Source: Bacteroidales bacterium UBA3388
GTDB taxonomy: Bacteria > Bacteroidota > Bacteroidia > Bacteroidales > P3
Direction: 5' to 3'
Length of the DNA stretch: 36,908 nucleotides
Assembly (NCBI GenBank): GCA_002358855.1
Contig: DEPQ01000003.1
Location: 26,628 to 63,535, forward strand
Notes under the pieces: model-generated
What the model was told of the DNA's origin: nothing
Database searches by the model: none
What the model saw: only the letters and a program-made list of their open reading frames with translations
In this document: positions 25,701 through 33,470 of the stretch, one piece after another
How positions within the stretch are numbered: position 1 is the first letter of the stretch
Layout: every line of letters begins with the position of its first letter
Program-made: the position numbers and the translations under genes

Positions 25701-26630
25701 ATGTCAGAAGAATTAAGAGATAAGTCTCTTTATAATTCTATTGATTTCAAAACTACACAAATTGTAGAAGGATTTATGACGGGCTTTCACAAAAGCCCGT
25801 TTCATGGTTTTTCAGTAGAGTTTGCCGAACATCGTTTGTACAATACAGGAGAAAGTACAAAACACATTGATTGGCGTTTATATGCTCGGACTGATAAATT
25901 GTTTGTAAAAAGATTTGAAGAAGAAACAAATTTGCGAGCGATGTTTGTTCTTGATACTTCCTCCTCAATGTTTTTTCCTTATAATCAAAATTCAAAAATT
26001 GAAGAAAGCAACAAATTTTCGTTCTCTATTTATGCTTGTGGAGTGATTATGCAGATCCTTTACAAGCAAAGAGATGCTTTTGGATTATCTTTTGTTTCTG
26101 AAAACATAGATTATATTTCTCCAATTAAAACAAATCTTGCACATAAGCAGTATCTTTTCACTCTCTTAGAGAATAAAATCAAATCAAAAGAAGAAAAACT
26201 CTCAAAGATTACTTGCATAGATAAAGCCTTACACTCACTATCAGAACAAATTCATAGACGTTCTTTATTTATTGTTTTTACCGATTTGTTTTCAGATAGT
26301 TTTTCTGCCGAAGAGTTAATAGATTCTCTTCGACATCTAAGACACAACAAACACGAAGTAATACTTTTTCATGTTTTTGATAGTAAAAAAGAAGTAAACT
26401 TTGACTATAAAATGGGATATTACCGTTTTATTGATGTAGAAAGTGGAAGTGAATTAAAAATAAATCCAGATGAAATTCGCAATCAGTACTGTGAAATCAT
26501 AAAAAACCGATTAGATTTCATTAAGAGTGAATGTAATAAAATGAGAATAGACTTTGTGCAAGCTGATATAAACAAAGGCTTTGACCAAATCTTATTCCCA
26601 TTCTTAATAAAACGATCAAAATTAAAATAA
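25701..26630 (+). CDS. DUF58 domain-containing protein
   Basis: This is a 309-aa soluble protein of the DUF58/von Willebrand A-like group. GESTKHIDWRLYARTDKLFV (about 50-70) is the DUF58 signature. FVLDTSSSM (about 84-92) is the metal-ion-dependent adhesion site, DxSxS. The C-terminal half folds as the rest of the VWA domain. DUF58 proteins usually sit beside a MoxR ATPase gene and act in protein maturation or envelope stress; no moxR is seen here. It is 12 bases after trxA and 6 before the exosortase-family gene, so these three form a tight unit. Confidence 0.88.
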   Translation: MSEELRDKSLYNSIDFKTTQIVEGFMTGFHKSPFHGFSVEFAEHRLYNTGESTKHIDWRLYARTDKLFVKRFEEETNLRAMFVLDTSSSMFFPYNQNSKIEESNKFSFSIYACGVIMQILYKQRDAFGLSFVSENIDYISPIKTNLAHKQYLFTLLENKIKSKEEKLSKITCIDKALHSLSEQIHRRSLFIVFTDLFSDSFSAEELIDSLRHLRHNKHEVILFHVFDSKKEVNFDYKMGYYRFIDVESGSELKINPDEIRNQYCEIIKNRLDFIKSECNKMRIDFVQADINKGFDQILFPFLIKRSKLK

Positions 26631-26636
26631 ACAAGT

Positions 26637-27236
26637 ATGAAAATAAAACAAACCTTGCAAAATATTTGGGCAATAGAGGATAACAGAAATATTATAAAGG
26701 ACGGTGCTATTTTTGGTGCTGTTACAATTGTTTTTCACTTCCTTTATTGGAATACAAATATGAATTCATGGTTATTTGGCCCTTTTACAACAGATGTCTT
26801 TGACTTTTTTACACGTCTTGCATACAATGGAACACATATACTTTTAAATGCTTTTTCTTCATACCCCTTTGTAGCAGAAGGAATGAGCTTTCACTTTTAC
26901 GATGATTTAGGAACCTATGCCACAATTACTATTATTCACGATTGTTCTGCAATAAAACAATGTATGCAGTTTCTTTTAGTAATGATTTTCTGTCCAAACA
27001 AATGGTATAAAAGGCTTTTATACTTTATTATTGGCTCAATAATAATCCTATTGTGCAATATAGTTAGATGTTACTTGCTTTCAGATGTCTTAGCAAGCGG
27101 AGGAGATTTTCAATACGTACACGATTGGGTTGCACGTCCTTTAATGTATGTTGTAATCTTTGCATTATGGTATGTTTGGATTACATTTTTTGCAAGAAAG
27201 AAAAAGAAAATCAAGATTGAACACCTTGAAGAGTAA
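26637..27236 (+). CDS. Exosortase/archaeosortase family protein
   Basis: This 199-aa multi-pass membrane protein has about five or six hydrophobic segments. The three conserved catalytic positions of the exosortase fold can be placed: Cys103 in IIHDCSAIKQCMQF, Arg144 in LLCNIVRCYLL and His162 in YVHDWVARPLMYV. Exosortases are presumed transpeptidases that process C-terminal sorting tails on exported proteins. No protein with a recognisable PEP-CTERM-like tail occurs in this window. Length fits the short Bacteroidetes forms. Its last 26 bases overlap the 3' end of folB on the other strand. The coupling to a DUF58 gene is unusual to my knowledge. Confidence 0.82.
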   Translation: MKIKQTLQNIWAIEDNRNIIKDGAIFGAVTIVFHFLYWNTNMNSWLFGPFTTDVFDFFTRLAYNGTHILLNAFSSYPFVAEGMSFHFYDDLGTYATITIIHDCSAIKQCMQFLLVMIFCPNKWYKRLLYFIIGSIIILLCNIVRCYLLSDVLASGGDFQYVHDWVARPLMYVVIFALWYVWITFFARKKKKIKIEHLEE

Positions 27237-27570
27237 CACTAACACTCTGCATTTGTCCGCCAAGAGGTGGATTCATTTTTTGAACTCTAACTTTACATCT
27301 TTTAACTTCGGGATAAGTTTTTAGAATAGCCTTAATAATTCTTCTTGCAACGTGTTCCAAAAGATGCGAAGGTTTTCCCATTTCTTTTTTTATAAGTTGA
27401 TAGACATCAAGATAATTAACTGTGTCATTTATATCATCACTTTCTTCTGCCAAAGTAGTATCTGTTTCAAATTCACAATCAACTACGAAATTTGTTCCTA
27501 TCTTTCTTTCTTCTTCAAAGCAACCATGATGAGCGAAAAACGCCATTGAATTTATATGAATCTCAGCCAT
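27211..27570 (-). CDS. folB: Dihydroneopterin aldolase
   Basis: The 119-aa enzyme of tetrahydrofolate synthesis converts 7,8-dihydroneopterin to 6-hydroxymethyl-7,8-dihydropterin and glycolaldehyde. Features seen are AHHGCFEEERKIG (substrate Glu at 20 or 21), TVNYLDVYQLI (Tyr53), SHLLEHVARRI and the catalytic Lys98 in VQKMNPPLGG. Length is normal. It overlaps the convergent exosortase gene by 26 bases at its 3' end and lies just downstream of the pheS terminator on the same strand. No clear -7 element was found between the two. Confidence 0.93.
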   Translation of the reverse strand: MAEIHINSMAFFAHHGCFEEERKIGTNFVVDCEFETDTTLAEESDDINDTVNYLDVYQLIKKEMGKPSHLLEHVARRIIKAILKTYPEVKRCKVRVQKMNPPLGGQMQSVSVTLQGVQS

Positions 27571-27574
27571 AATC

Positions 27575-27617
27575 TAATAAAAAAAGCAACGAAAAATATA
27601 AAATACTCTTCGTTGCT
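27575..27617 (-). terminator. Rho-independent terminator after pheS
   Basis: Arms AGCAACGAA (27585-27593) and TTCGTTGCT (27609-27617) form a stem. On the minus strand it is followed by a T-run, matching the end of pheS at 27635. Confidence 0.85.
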
Positions 27618-27634
27618 ATATTTATGTTAATAAA

Positions 27635-28666
27635 TTAAAAATTTTGTTTGAACTGATTTAAGAATCTAACGTCGTTTTCAAAATACATTCTCAAATCGTT
27701 TACTCCATATTTGAGCATAGCAATTCTTTCTACGCCCATACCAAAAGCAAATCCAGAATAAACTTTGCTATCTATGTTTGAAGCTTCCAAAACGTTAGGG
27801 TCAATCATTCCACAACCCATAATCTCTAACCAACCCGTTCCTTTACAAACATTACAACCCTTTCCACCACATAGATTACAAGAAACATCCATTTCTGCAC
27901 TTGGTTCTGTGAAAGGGAAATAAGAAGGACGCAATCTTATCTTTGTGTCTGCCCCAAACATTTGTTGAGCAAAATACAATAAACTTTGTTTAAGGTCTGC
28001 AAACGATACATTCTTATCAATATATAATCCTTCAATTTGATGAAATATACAATGAGCACGTGCAGATATTGCTTCGTTTCTGAAAACTCTTCCTGGAGCA
28101 ATAATTCTTATAGGAGGTTTTTGAGTTTCCATTGTTCTAACTTGAATAGAAGAAGTATGAGTTCTCAAAACCGCATTGTTGCCATCTTCTCTGTTTTCAA
28201 TAAAGAAAGTATCTTGCATATCCCTTGCAGGATGTTCAGCAGGGAAGTTCAAAGCCGAAAAGACGTGCCAATCATCTTCTATTTCAGGCCCCTCTGCAAC
28301 ACTATAACCAATTTGAGAGAATATATCAATAATTTCTGCCCTTACAAGTGAAATAGGGTGTCTTGATCCTGTTTTTTCTAACAAAGCAGGCTTGGTTAAA
28401 TCGTCTATTTGAATTTTAGATTCGTTCTTATTCTCAATAACTTCTCTTAGACTTTCAATTTTATTTTGAATAGCTGTTTTCAATTCATTAAGCATTGCAC
28501 CCATTTCTTTCTTTTCTTCATTAGGCACAATCTTGAATTGAGCAAACAATTCATTCATTAAACCTTTCTTTCCAAGATATTGTATTCTTAGTTGTTCTAA
28601 TTCCTCAGCAGTGTTTACACTCAACTGCTTTAAATTCTCTATTGCTTGTTTTAATCTTTGCTTCAT
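27635..28666 (-). CDS. pheS: Phenylalanyl-tRNA synthetase alpha subunit
   Basis: The 343-aa catalytic subunit forms the alpha2-beta2 PheRS with PheT, which is not in this window. The N-terminal coiled coil spans about 1-85. RHPISLVRAEIIDIFSQIGY (about 101-120) and FPAEHPARDMQDTFFI begin the class II core. VLRTHTSSIQVRTM and PGRVFRNEAISARAH are the motif 2 region. SCNLCGGKGCNVCKGTGWLE carries four Cys that may bind Zn in this subgroup. FGMGVERIAMLKYGVNDLRM is motif 3. Length is typical. The cyclophilin gene lies 5 bases upstream on the same strand, so the two are probably co-transcribed. Confidence 0.96.
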   Translation of the reverse strand: MKQRLKQAIENLKQLSVNTAEELEQLRIQYLGKKGLMNELFAQFKIVPNEEKKEMGAMLNELKTAIQNKIESLREVIENKNESKIQIDDLTKPALLEKTGSRHPISLVRAEIIDIFSQIGYSVAEGPEIEDDWHVFSALNFPAEHPARDMQDTFFIENREDGNNAVLRTHTSSIQVRTMETQKPPIRIIAPGRVFRNEAISARAHCIFHQIEGLYIDKNVSFADLKQSLLYFAQQMFGADTKIRLRPSYFPFTEPSAEMDVSCNLCGGKGCNVCKGTGWLEIMGCGMIDPNVLEASNIDSKVYSGFAFGMGVERIAMLKYGVNDLRMYFENDVRFLNQFKQNF

Positions 28667-28671
28667 AATAC

Positions 28672-29385
28672 TTACTCAACAATGCTAATTGTCATTTTAA
28701 CATCTTCCACAGGACGATCATAACGATCTTTTTGAACCTTAGCAATTTTGTCAATTACCTCTAAGCCTTCTATCACTTGACCAAACACTGTGTATTCGTA
28801 ATCCAAGAAAGGAACACCGCCCTCATTAACATAAGCATCTTTTTGTATTTGATTGAACTGTTTTCCCATTCTTGCTTGCAACATATTCAATTCATCAGAA
28901 GTGTAACGTTTGCCTTGTGCAATGTAGAATTGACTTCCTGATGACGCTTTTTGAGGATTTACATTATCACCCATTCTTGCAGCAACCAAAGCACCTTTTT
29001 TATGAATCAATTCTTGCTTAAATTCCGCTGGAACAGTATATCCTGGTCCTCCTTGACCTAACATTTGATTTGGTTTTGCGGTTTTTGAATCTGGATCACC
29101 TCCTTGAATCATAAATCCGTCAATAACTCTGTGAAAAAGAGTTCCATCATAATACCCTTCTTTGACCAATTTTATGAAATTGTCTCTATGAAGAGGTGTT
29201 TCGTTGTAAAGAATGGCTTTCATATCGCCAAAACTTGTGCTAATCAATACCATAGTTGTCATTACTTTTGTTTCTTCTTTATTTTCCTTAGGATTTACGG
29301 GCTCTACTTTTGCCATTTTACTTGAACAAGCACCGAATAAAATTCCAATAAAAAGGATTAAAAATAGATTTTTCTTTGCATTCAT
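28672..29385 (-). CDS. Peptidyl-prolyl cis-trans isomerase, lipoprotein cyclophilin
   Basis: The 237-aa cyclophilin-type PPIase speeds proline isomerisation during folding of envelope proteins. The signal peptide ends in a lipobox (LFIGILFGAC, Cys20), so it is a lipid-anchored periplasmic protein. The cyclophilin domain runs from about 45 to the end. FHRVIDGFMIQGGDPDSKTA is the catalytic signature and SGSQFYIAQGK the second conserved block. An insertion of about 35 residues (SDELNMLQARMGKQFNQIQK) sits in the middle, as in other Bacteroidetes lipoprotein forms. It is the first gene of a pair with pheS. A minus-strand -7-like TACTATTG (29431-29438) may drive it. Confidence 0.92.
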   Translation of the reverse strand: MNAKKNLFLILFIGILFGACSSKMAKVEPVNPKENKEETKVMTTMVLISTSFGDMKAILYNETPLHRDNFIKLVKEGYYDGTLFHRVIDGFMIQGGDPDSKTAKPNQMLGQGGPGYTVPAEFKQELIHKKGALVAARMGDNVNPQKASSGSQFYIAQGKRYTSDELNMLQARMGKQFNQIQKDAYVNEGGVPFLDYEYTVFGQVIEGLEVIDKIAKVQKDRYDRPVEDVKMTISIVE

Positions 29386-29405
29386 ACTTTTTTTTATTAG
29401 TTTTG
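29376..29405 (+). promoter_or_regulatory. Promoter for the small lipoprotein gene
   Basis: TTTG (29376-29379) and TAGTTTTG (29398-29405), 18 bases apart, precede the gene at 29454. The inverted repeat TTGCACT (29403-29409) / AGTGCAA (29427-29433) spans this -7 box and the opposing minus-strand one. Confidence 0.6.
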
Positions 29406-29453
29406 CACTCTGTAATTAAGAATTAAAGTGCAATAGTACAAAAAAAAACTGTT

Positions 29454-29825
29454 ATGGGAAAGAATATGATAAGATTTTTTTTAATCGCAATCTGTGCAGT
29501 GCTTGTTTCTCCGCTGTTTTCTTCTTGTGCAGAAGATGAATTAGACGGTTGCGGATTGACAGTTGTGGTTAAAGATGCTAAAAACCCGTCTAAGAAATAT
29601 AGCAATGCGACTGTGAATATCAGTAAAGAGTCTGGCAGCGTTAAAAGAACGGGAAAAACAGAAGCAAATGGAGAAGCGTATTTCTTCTTTGACAATGAGG
29701 CAATTTTAGACATCTTTGTAACTCACGTTTCAGAAGATGAAATGCCTGTTACACGCACAGGGAAAAGTACAGTAAGATTAAAAGACGGAGAGGTAGTAGT
29801 TAAAGACGTTTTGATTCAGTTATAA
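29454..29825 (+). CDS. Small lipoprotein with a carboxypeptidase-regulatory-like fold
   Basis: This 123-aa protein has a lipoprotein signal with Cys25 (VSPLFSSCAEDE). The ATG at 29466 (MIRFFLIA) is an alternative start. The mature part is one beta-sandwich: GLTVVVKDAKNPSKKYSNAT, then GKTEANGEAYFFFDNEA. This resembles transthyretin-like or carboxypeptidase-regulatory domains that often occur in Bacteroidetes surface proteins. The residues after the Cys (AEDE) are acidic, like the lipoprotein export signal that moves lipoproteins to the cell surface in this phylum. Surface location is inferred. The stop codon abuts the stop of the convergent deacetylase gene with no base between them. Confidence 0.75.
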   Translation: MGKNMIRFFLIAICAVLVSPLFSSCAEDELDGCGLTVVVKDAKNPSKKYSNATVNISKESGSVKRTGKTEANGEAYFFFDNEAILDIFVTHVSEDEMPVTRTGKSTVRLKDGEVVVKDVLIQL

Positions 29826-30437
29826 TCAAACGATTCTTTCAAAGCGAAATCCCTTTTTGCTGTAAAAAGACAAAACCCTTTCAAGACAGAAAAGCATATT
29901 GCGTTCTGCTTTCGGGTTGTCGTGAAAGAGAATTATATCACCAGCTTTTAGTTTGAGCGAATTTTTCAAACAAAGAGCTGGTGAATATTTTTTGTTGTAG
30001 TCAAAGCTTATTACAGTCCATAATATTATGCGATAACTTTTGCTTTTTACGTATCTAAGTTGTTTTTTCGTTATTCTGCCGTAAGGAGGGCGAAACAAAT
30101 TGCTCTCACATAAAGCTTCACATTCTTCAACGCTTGTTTTATAATCTTCAAATGTTGTCCTAAGTCCGTTAGAGTGATACATAGTGTGATTTCCTACCGA
30201 ATGACCTTCGCTTAACAAAGATTGATAACACTCAGGGTGTTTTCTAATATTATCACCTACACAAAAAAATGTTGCTTTCGCATTATAGCGTTTCAAAATC
30301 TCTAAAACCTTGTTTGTAACCTCAGGCACAGGACCATCGTCAAAAGTAAGAAAAATTACTTTCTCTTTTGTATTTTGTCTAAACTCTACATTCTTTTTGA
30401 AAAGTTGTTGAAGAAATCTTGGAATTTTAGAAATCAT
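29826..30437 (-). CDS. Polysaccharide deacetylase family protein
   Basis: The 203-aa NodB-homology enzyme is in carbohydrate esterase family 4. The motifs are in order: TFDDGP (metal Asp and catalytic base), GHSVGNHTMYHS (the metal His pair), RPPYGRI and IILFHD. It likely removes N-acetyl or O-acetyl groups from a cell-wall or surface polysaccharide. There is no signal peptide; the N-terminus (MISKIPRFLQQLFKKN) is only weakly hydrophobic, so cellular location is unclear. Its start overlaps the 3' end of recX by 11 bases, which implies coupled translation, though the two functions have no known link. Confidence 0.9.
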   Translation of the reverse strand: MISKIPRFLQQLFKKNVEFRQNTKEKVIFLTFDDGPVPEVTNKVLEILKRYNAKATFFCVGDNIRKHPECYQSLLSEGHSVGNHTMYHSNGLRTTFEDYKTSVEECEALCESNLFRPPYGRITKKQLRYVKSKSYRIILWTVISFDYNKKYSPALCLKNSLKLKAGDIILFHDNPKAERNMLFCLERVLSFYSKKGFRFERIV

Positions 30438-30903
30438 AATCCTCTTCTTTAATTGCTTCTGCTATGTCGTTATAAGCAAATCCTTTTCCTAAAAGATAGT
30501 CAAAAGATTTCTTTGTTTTAATTTTTTTTTCCTTTGAAATAGAAAAATATTTCTTTGAAAAAATTTCACGAATCAAAGAAAAATATTCCTCATCGTCAAT
30601 AGCCTCTAAACCTTTGTTTATACAAGGTTCGCTAACTCTTTTTTGACGTAAATAATACGCTATTTTAATTTTTCCCCACTTATTTTGATGAAATTTACTG
30701 ACAGCAAACAATTCTGCAAATCTTTGTTCGTTGATATATCCCTCACAAATCAATTCTGCAACACAGTCTTCGCTTTCCTCCTTTGTAAGACCTAAGCTCG
30801 TTAATTTCTCAATTACTTGACTTTGACAGCGTTCTTGCTTTGCACAATAGTCTTTTGCGTATTGTAAACCCTGAGAAAAAGTATATAATCTTTGTTGTGT
30901 CAT
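30427..30903 (-). CDS. recX: Regulatory protein RecX
   Basis: RecX binds RecA filaments and limits recombination and the SOS response. The chosen start at 30903 gives 158 aa (MTQQRLYTFSQGLQYAKDYC), a normal length. A longer in-frame extension to 30987 would encode a hydrophobic segment that RecX proteins lack, and the promoter box lies inside that extension. The three-helix repeats typical of RecX are visible (VIEKLTSLGLTKEESEDCVA, GYINEQRFAELFAVSK, KIKIAYYLRQKRVSEPCINK). It is the promoter-proximal gene of a pair with the deacetylase. Confidence 0.85.
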   Translation of the reverse strand: MTQQRLYTFSQGLQYAKDYCAKQERCQSQVIEKLTSLGLTKEESEDCVAELICEGYINEQRFAELFAVSKFHQNKWGKIKIAYYLRQKRVSEPCINKGLEAIDDEEYFSLIREIFSKKYFSISKEKKIKTKKSFDYLLGKGFAYNDIAEAIKEEDYDF

Positions 30904-30915
30904 AGAATTTTTTTG

Positions 30916-30923
30916 CAAAGATA
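30916..30923 (-). promoter_or_regulatory. Bacteroidetes -7 element for recX
   Basis: On the minus strand TATCTTTG lies 12 bases before the ATG at 30903. It implies a leader of only a few bases and supports the short recX start. Confidence 0.7.
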
Positions 30924-31013
30924 AAAATAATCTTAAATACAATAAAAAACAAGATAGTATAAAGGTTGTAAAACAAAATATTGACAAGGTAGATTAAAAA
31001 AATGAGTGATTTT

Positions 31014-31044
31014 TTTGGTGAGCTGAAAAAAATTTTTATCTTTG
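31014..31044 (+). promoter_or_regulatory. Promoter for the EF-G paralogue
   Basis: TTTG (31014-31017) and TATCTTTG (31037-31044), separated by 19 bases, form a full Bacteroidetes promoter. The expected leader is about 37 bases. Confidence 0.85.
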
Positions 31045-31088
31045 CCCTATTCAAAACAATTAAATAATTTAAACTAATAAATATAGTT

Positions 31089-33227
31089 ATGAAAATTTAT
31101 CATACCTCAGAGATCAAAAACATAGCTCTATTAGGAGGAGCTAAATCAGGAAAAACCACATTAGCAGAAGCAATGTCATTTGAAGCAGGAATAGTTTCAA
31201 GAAAAGGCTCAATAGAAGATAAAAACACACTTTCAGATTACAGAGAGATAGAAATAGAGAGAAAATCTTCGGTTGTATCAAGTCTTTTGTATGCAGAATA
31301 CAACAATAAGAAGATAAACATAATAGATGTTCCAGGATACGCAGACTATCAAGGCGAATTAGTAGCAGCACTTCACGCAGTAGAAACAGCAGTAGTAGTT
31401 ATCAATTCACAAATCGGAGTAGAAGTAGGAACAGAAATAGCTTTCCGTCACACAAAAAGGCTATCAATTCCTTTAATGATAGCAATGAACCAATTAGACC
31501 ATGAAAAAGCAAACTTTGACGAACAAATAAAAGAATTAAAAGAATTCTTCGGAGAAAAAATCACTGTTATCCAATACCCAATCAATGCAGGAGTAGGATT
31601 TGATAGCTTTATCGACCTAATAATGCAAAAGATGTACAAATATCCTAAGGGAGGCGGAAAACCAGAAATATTAGAAATACCAGAAAGTGAAAAAGCAAGA
31701 GCAGAAGAACTAAGACTTGCATTAGTAGAAAATGCAGCAGCAGGTTCAGATGAGTTAATGGAAAAATATTTTGACGAAGGCGACCTTGCAGTTGATGAAG
31801 TAAGAAGAGGATTACGCCTTGGTATGGCAGCAAGAAACGTATTCCCTGTAACATGTATTTCAGCTAAGGAAAACATAGGAGTAGGAAGATTGATGGAATT
31901 CATAACATTCAACGTCCCTTCACCAACAGAAGCACTTCATACTAAGACATTAGTATCAGGAGAAAAGATAACATACGATGAAGCAGCACCAACAACATTG
32001 TTTGTCTTCAAAACAGCAAACGAAACACACGTTGGAAACATTGCTTATATGAAAGTAATGAGCGGAGAAGTAACCGAAGGAATGGATGTTGTTAATTCAT
32101 CAAACGAAAGCAAAGAAAGAATAGCACAAATCTTTGTAAATTCAGGTAAAAACCGTACAAAAATTGAAAAAGCATGTGCAGGAGATATTGTTTCTACAAT
32201 AAAACTAAAAGATGTTGCAACAAACGCTACATTAACTTCTCCTAAAAACGCAGGCGACAAGTTAAACGCAATTCAATTCCCTGAACCAATCTACACAACC
32301 GCAATAAAAGCAGTAGATAGTGGTGATGATGAAAAACTTGGAGCAGCACTTAACGAATATTCTTCACACGATTGCTCACTAAGAGTAGAGATTGCAAGAG
32401 AATTAAAGCAAACAATCGTAAAAGGAATGGGAGAATATCACATCAATACATTGAAATGGTATTTAGATCACGTATATAAAATTCCAGTAGAGTTCTCTGC
32501 ACCAAAAATTCCTTACAGAGAAACAATCACAAAGAGTGCAGAAGCATCATATCGTCATAAAAAACAATCAGGAGGAGCAGGACAATTCGGAGAAGTCTTT
32601 ATGATGATTGAACCATACTACGAAGGAATGCCACAACAAAAGAAATATCCAATCCGTAACACAGAAGAAACAACACTACCTTGGGGCGGAAAACTTATAT
32701 TCAATACATGTATCGTAGGAGGAGCAATTGACGCAAGATTTATGCCAGCAATCCTAAAAGGAATCATGGAAAAAATGGAAGAAGGTCCATTGACAGGTTC
32801 ATACGCAAGAGATATAGTAGTAAATATCTTTGACGGAAAGATGCACCCTGTTGATAGTAATGAAATGGCATTTAAACTTGCAGGACGTAATGCCTTCAAA
32901 GAAGCCTTCAAATCAGCAGGTCCAAAAATCCTTGAACCAATTTACGACATGGAAGTAACAGTTCCTTCAGAATTAATGGGAGGTGTTATGACAGACCTTC
33001 AATCAAGAAGAGCAATAGTAATGGGAATGGATTCAGAAGGAATGAATTCAATCGTAAAAGCAAAAGTTCCGTTAGCAGAAATGTATCGTTACTCAACTGC
33101 ACTTTCATCTTTAACATCAGGAAGAGGAACTTACACAATGAGCTTTGCAGAATACGAAGCAGTTCCAACAGATGTTCAATCAAAACTATTGAAAGCATAC
33201 GAAGAACAAACAAAAGACGAAGAATAG
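31089..33227 (+). CDS. fusA2: Elongation factor G paralogue (EF-G2-like)
   Basis: This 712-aa translation GTPase-family protein has all five EF-G domains. Residues 16-24 (GGAKSGKTT) form the P-loop. Switch I is unlike housekeeping EF-G: the ERGITI motif is replaced by ERKSSVVSS. The G3 motif reads DVPGYADY, so the catalytic His of DTPGHVDF is Tyr84. G4 is NQLD (134-137). Domain III-V segments follow, ending with the SGRGTYTMSFAEYEAVP region. An EF-G paralogue lacking GTPase activity (EF-G2, product of fusA2) is known in Bacteroides thetaiotaomicron, and this gene fits that type. It has its own promoter and terminator. The standard EF-G gene is not in this window. Confidence 0.88.
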   Translation: MKIYHTSEIKNIALLGGAKSGKTTLAEAMSFEAGIVSRKGSIEDKNTLSDYREIEIERKSSVVSSLLYAEYNNKKINIIDVPGYADYQGELVAALHAVETAVVVINSQIGVEVGTEIAFRHTKRLSIPLMIAMNQLDHEKANFDEQIKELKEFFGEKITVIQYPINAGVGFDSFIDLIMQKMYKYPKGGGKPEILEIPESEKARAEELRLALVENAAAGSDELMEKYFDEGDLAVDEVRRGLRLGMAARNVFPVTCISAKENIGVGRLMEFITFNVPSPTEALHTKTLVSGEKITYDEAAPTTLFVFKTANETHVGNIAYMKVMSGEVTEGMDVVNSSNESKERIAQIFVNSGKNRTKIEKACAGDIVSTIKLKDVATNATLTSPKNAGDKLNAIQFPEPIYTTAIKAVDSGDDEKLGAALNEYSSHDCSLRVEIARELKQTIVKGMGEYHINTLKWYLDHVYKIPVEFSAPKIPYRETITKSAEASYRHKKQSGGAGQFGEVFMMIEPYYEGMPQQKKYPIRNTEETTLPWGGKLIFNTCIVGGAIDARFMPAILKGIMEKMEEGPLTGSYARDIVVNIFDGKMHPVDSNEMAFKLAGRNAFKEAFKSAGPKILEPIYDMEVTVPSELMGGVMTDLQSRRAIVMGMDSEGMNSIVKAKVPLAEMYRYSTALSSLTSGRGTYTMSFAEYEAVPTDVQSKLLKAYEEQTKDEE

Positions 33228-33245
33228 TCTTAAAGATAACAAACC

Positions 33246-33290
33246 AAAAAAGGCGATTGAATTTTCTCAATCGCCTTTTTTTATTTTTTT
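33246..33290 (+). terminator. Rho-independent terminator after the EF-G paralogue
   Basis: Arms AAAAAAGGCGATTGA and TCAATCGCCTTTTTT form a 15-bp stem around a 6-base loop, followed by a T-rich tail. Confidence 0.93.
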
Positions 33291-33333
33291 TCTTTGCTTT
33301 TTTTAAATAAATCAAAGAAATATTTTACTAAAA

Positions 33334-33359
33334 CAAAGAAAAAAATAATTTTTTCTTTG
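33334..33359. repeat. Inverted repeat CAAAGAAAAAA / TTTTTTCTTTG
   Basis: Perfect 11-base arms (33334-33344 and 33349-33359) lie upstream of the ABC operon promoter. The same octamer occurs as TTTCTTTG at 33289-33296 and CAAAGAAA at 33313-33320. It could be an operator for the GntR regulator in this operon, although AT-richness makes chance likely for part of it. Confidence 0.55.
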
Positions 33360-33402
33360 CTTTATTTTTGCGATTCTTTTCTTTAATTTTTTTCTTTAAA
33401 AT

Positions 33403-33433
33403 TTTGTTGGATTAAAATAAAGTTATATTTTTG
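33403..33433 (+). promoter_or_regulatory. Promoter for the ABC/GntR operon
   Basis: TTTG (33403-33406) and TATTTTTG (33426-33433) are 19 bases apart, 37 bases before the ATG at 33471. This is a full Bacteroidetes promoter. Confidence 0.8.
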
Positions 33434-33470
33434 CGGTGCACTATTGCAGTAATACACATTAAAGAAAATT

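Noticed and set aside
31141..33315. Several minus-strand frames of 70-150 codons opposite the EF-G paralogue
   Set aside because: Leu/Phe-rich shadows of a well-supported plus-strand gene.
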